From Cohnella sp. GbtcB17 (GTDB lineage Bacteria; Bacillota; Bacilli; Paenibacillales; Paenibacillaceae), in the NCBI RefSeq assembly GCF_019091135.1, contig NZ_JAGXJW010000016.1, forward strand, positions 75,290 through 139,289: 64,000 nucleotides of DNA. The letters are read 5' to 3'. Below, piece after piece: positions 63,405-64,000 of the stretch. A model generated the notes under the pieces. It was not told the origin of the DNA and made no database searches. It was given only the letters and a program-made list of their open reading frames with translations. A program made the position numbers and the translations under genes. Position 1 is the stretch's first letter. Each line of letters opens with the position of its first letter.

Positions 63405-64000
63405 TTATTTCTTGACCTTCGTCAGCATAAAGGCCGGGACGAGCGCCAACACGGTGAACCCGAACGACCACCAGAACGCGGCCTGATAAGCGTGAGCGAC
63501 TGCGTCTATGCCGGATACCGCCGCGCTTCTGATCCGGTGATCGATGACGGTGGCCAGAATCGCCGAGCCGAAGGCGCCCCCGATCGTCTGGAAGATCCGC
63601 GTGGAGATACTTGCGTGCGGGATCTGCTCCTTGCTGAGTCCAGCATAGGCGGACACCATGATCGGGATAAAAATGCCGTTCAACGCCGCGCCCCGCACGA
63701 ACTGCGCAATGCCGAGAAGGACGTGGTTCGTCTCCGCTCCGGAGAGCGCGAACGGGATCGTGCCGATCGCCGTCACCGCCAGGCTCAGCAGCACGATATT
63801 GCGCGAGCCCATCCGATCCGCCAGCCTTCCGATCCAGCTCCGCGTCGCCAGCATGCCGAGCCCTTGCGGAATGAGCAGCAGTCCGGTATCCAGCACGCCT
63901 ACGCCGCGCACCTGCTGGTAATACAGCGGCAGCAGCAGCATCGCCCCGTCCATCACCAGCCCCGTCAGAAGCAGCGCTCCGTTCGACCCGAGAAGATGAC
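63405..64000 (-). CDS. MFS transporter, DHA2 (EmrB/QacA) type, C-terminal part
   Basis: The frame is open from the right edge (HLLGSNGALLLTGLVMDGAM...) to the stop at 63405, about 197 residues of a drug:H+ antiporter. Visible helices include ALLLTGLVMDGAMLLLPLYYQ, VLDTGLLLIPQGLGMLAT, NIVLLSLAVTAIGTIPFAL and FWWSFGFTVLALVPAFML. QVRGVGVLDTGLLLIPQGLG and the Gly/Arg loop SWIGRLADRMGSRN are the EmrB/QacA hallmark between the late helices. The N-terminal half lies beyond the window. It is not obviously linked to the DUF1835 gene. Confidence 0.9.
   Translation of the reverse strand, partial: HLLGSNGALLLTGLVMDGAMLLLPLYYQQVRGVGVLDTGLLLIPQGLGMLATRSWIGRLADRMGSRNIVLLSLAVTAIGTIPFALSGAETNHVLLGIAQFVRGAALNGIFIPIMVSAYAGLSKEQIPHASISTRIFQTIGGAFGSAILATVIDHRIRSAAVSGIDAVAHAYQAAFWWSFGFTVLALVPAFMLTKVKK

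Overview
The window looks like chromosome of a spore-forming, S-layer-bearing Paenibacillaceae, most likely Cohnella or a close Paenibacillus relative. The reasons are high G+C (about 60% by eye), strong AGGAGG-type ribosome sites, two SLH-anchored surface proteins, a YesMN plus LplB/LplC-type sugar uptake cluster without its own ATPase, HelD, and many paired sigma/anti-sigma, two-component and TetR/MerR units. This genus call is inference. No rRNA, tRNA, IS element, prophage or CRISPR array was seen.

Layout. 0.1-2.8 kb: nuclease/phosphatase-fold protein, LysM protein, copper-amine-oxidase-stalk protein. 2.8-5.5 kb: minus-strand redox group (STAS-like protein, TetR, flavodoxin-fold reductase, SDR) with a shared operator-like motif in front of each transcription unit. 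5.47-5.83 kb: two repeat tracts. 5.8-7.6 kb: two-component pair whose receiver lacks the phospho-acceptor Asp. 7.8-15.4 kb: DUF2306 protein behind an unlisted 43-residue ORF, membrane-tethered polysaccharide deacetylase, coiled-coil protein, GNAT, ECF sigma/anti-sigma pair, an AT-rich membrane-protein gene and a PPC-domain protein. 15.5-21.2 kb: chemoreceptor, HelD, and nitronate monooxygenase behind a promoter-terminator leader. 21.25-22.0 kb: eleven units of an exact 72-bp hairpin repeat. 22.1-26.5 kb: secreted glycoside hydrolase, DUF2269/TetR/SRPBCC group.

26.6-33.7 kb and 54.3-60.6 kb hold two copies of one module: a large secreted SLH protein, a 577-residue 7TM-type histidine kinase, and a 370/371-residue response regulator with a SARP-like BTAD output. 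The surface proteins differ (RCC1 propeller plus FIVAR in one; GLUG plus DUF5011 repeats in the other), but kinases and regulators are co-linear. Both SLH genes carry the same 11-bp-period direct repeat (CTTTCA-N5-CTTTCA-N11-TAGRST on the coding strand) about 60 nt before the start. I infer a paralogous envelope-sensing circuit in which the BTAD regulator controls its own cell-surface protein; this is the main candidate for an undescribed system here.

33.8-41.0 kb: YesM/YesN two-component pair, two ABC permeases and a lipoprotein binding protein. 41.2-46.6 kb: secreted DJ-1/PfpI protein, 51-bp repeat array, SGNH hydrolase, ECF42-type sigma with its DGPF partner, MerR-SDR operon with a 19-bp-spacer promoter. 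46.7-54.2 kb: DUF2975/HTH/DUF817 operon, HD-GYP protein, DUF6138-like protein, double GNAT, SDR and TetR with two palindromic operators. 60.7-64 kb: GyrI-like protein, WYL regulator, DUF1835 protein, and an MFS transporter cut by the right edge.
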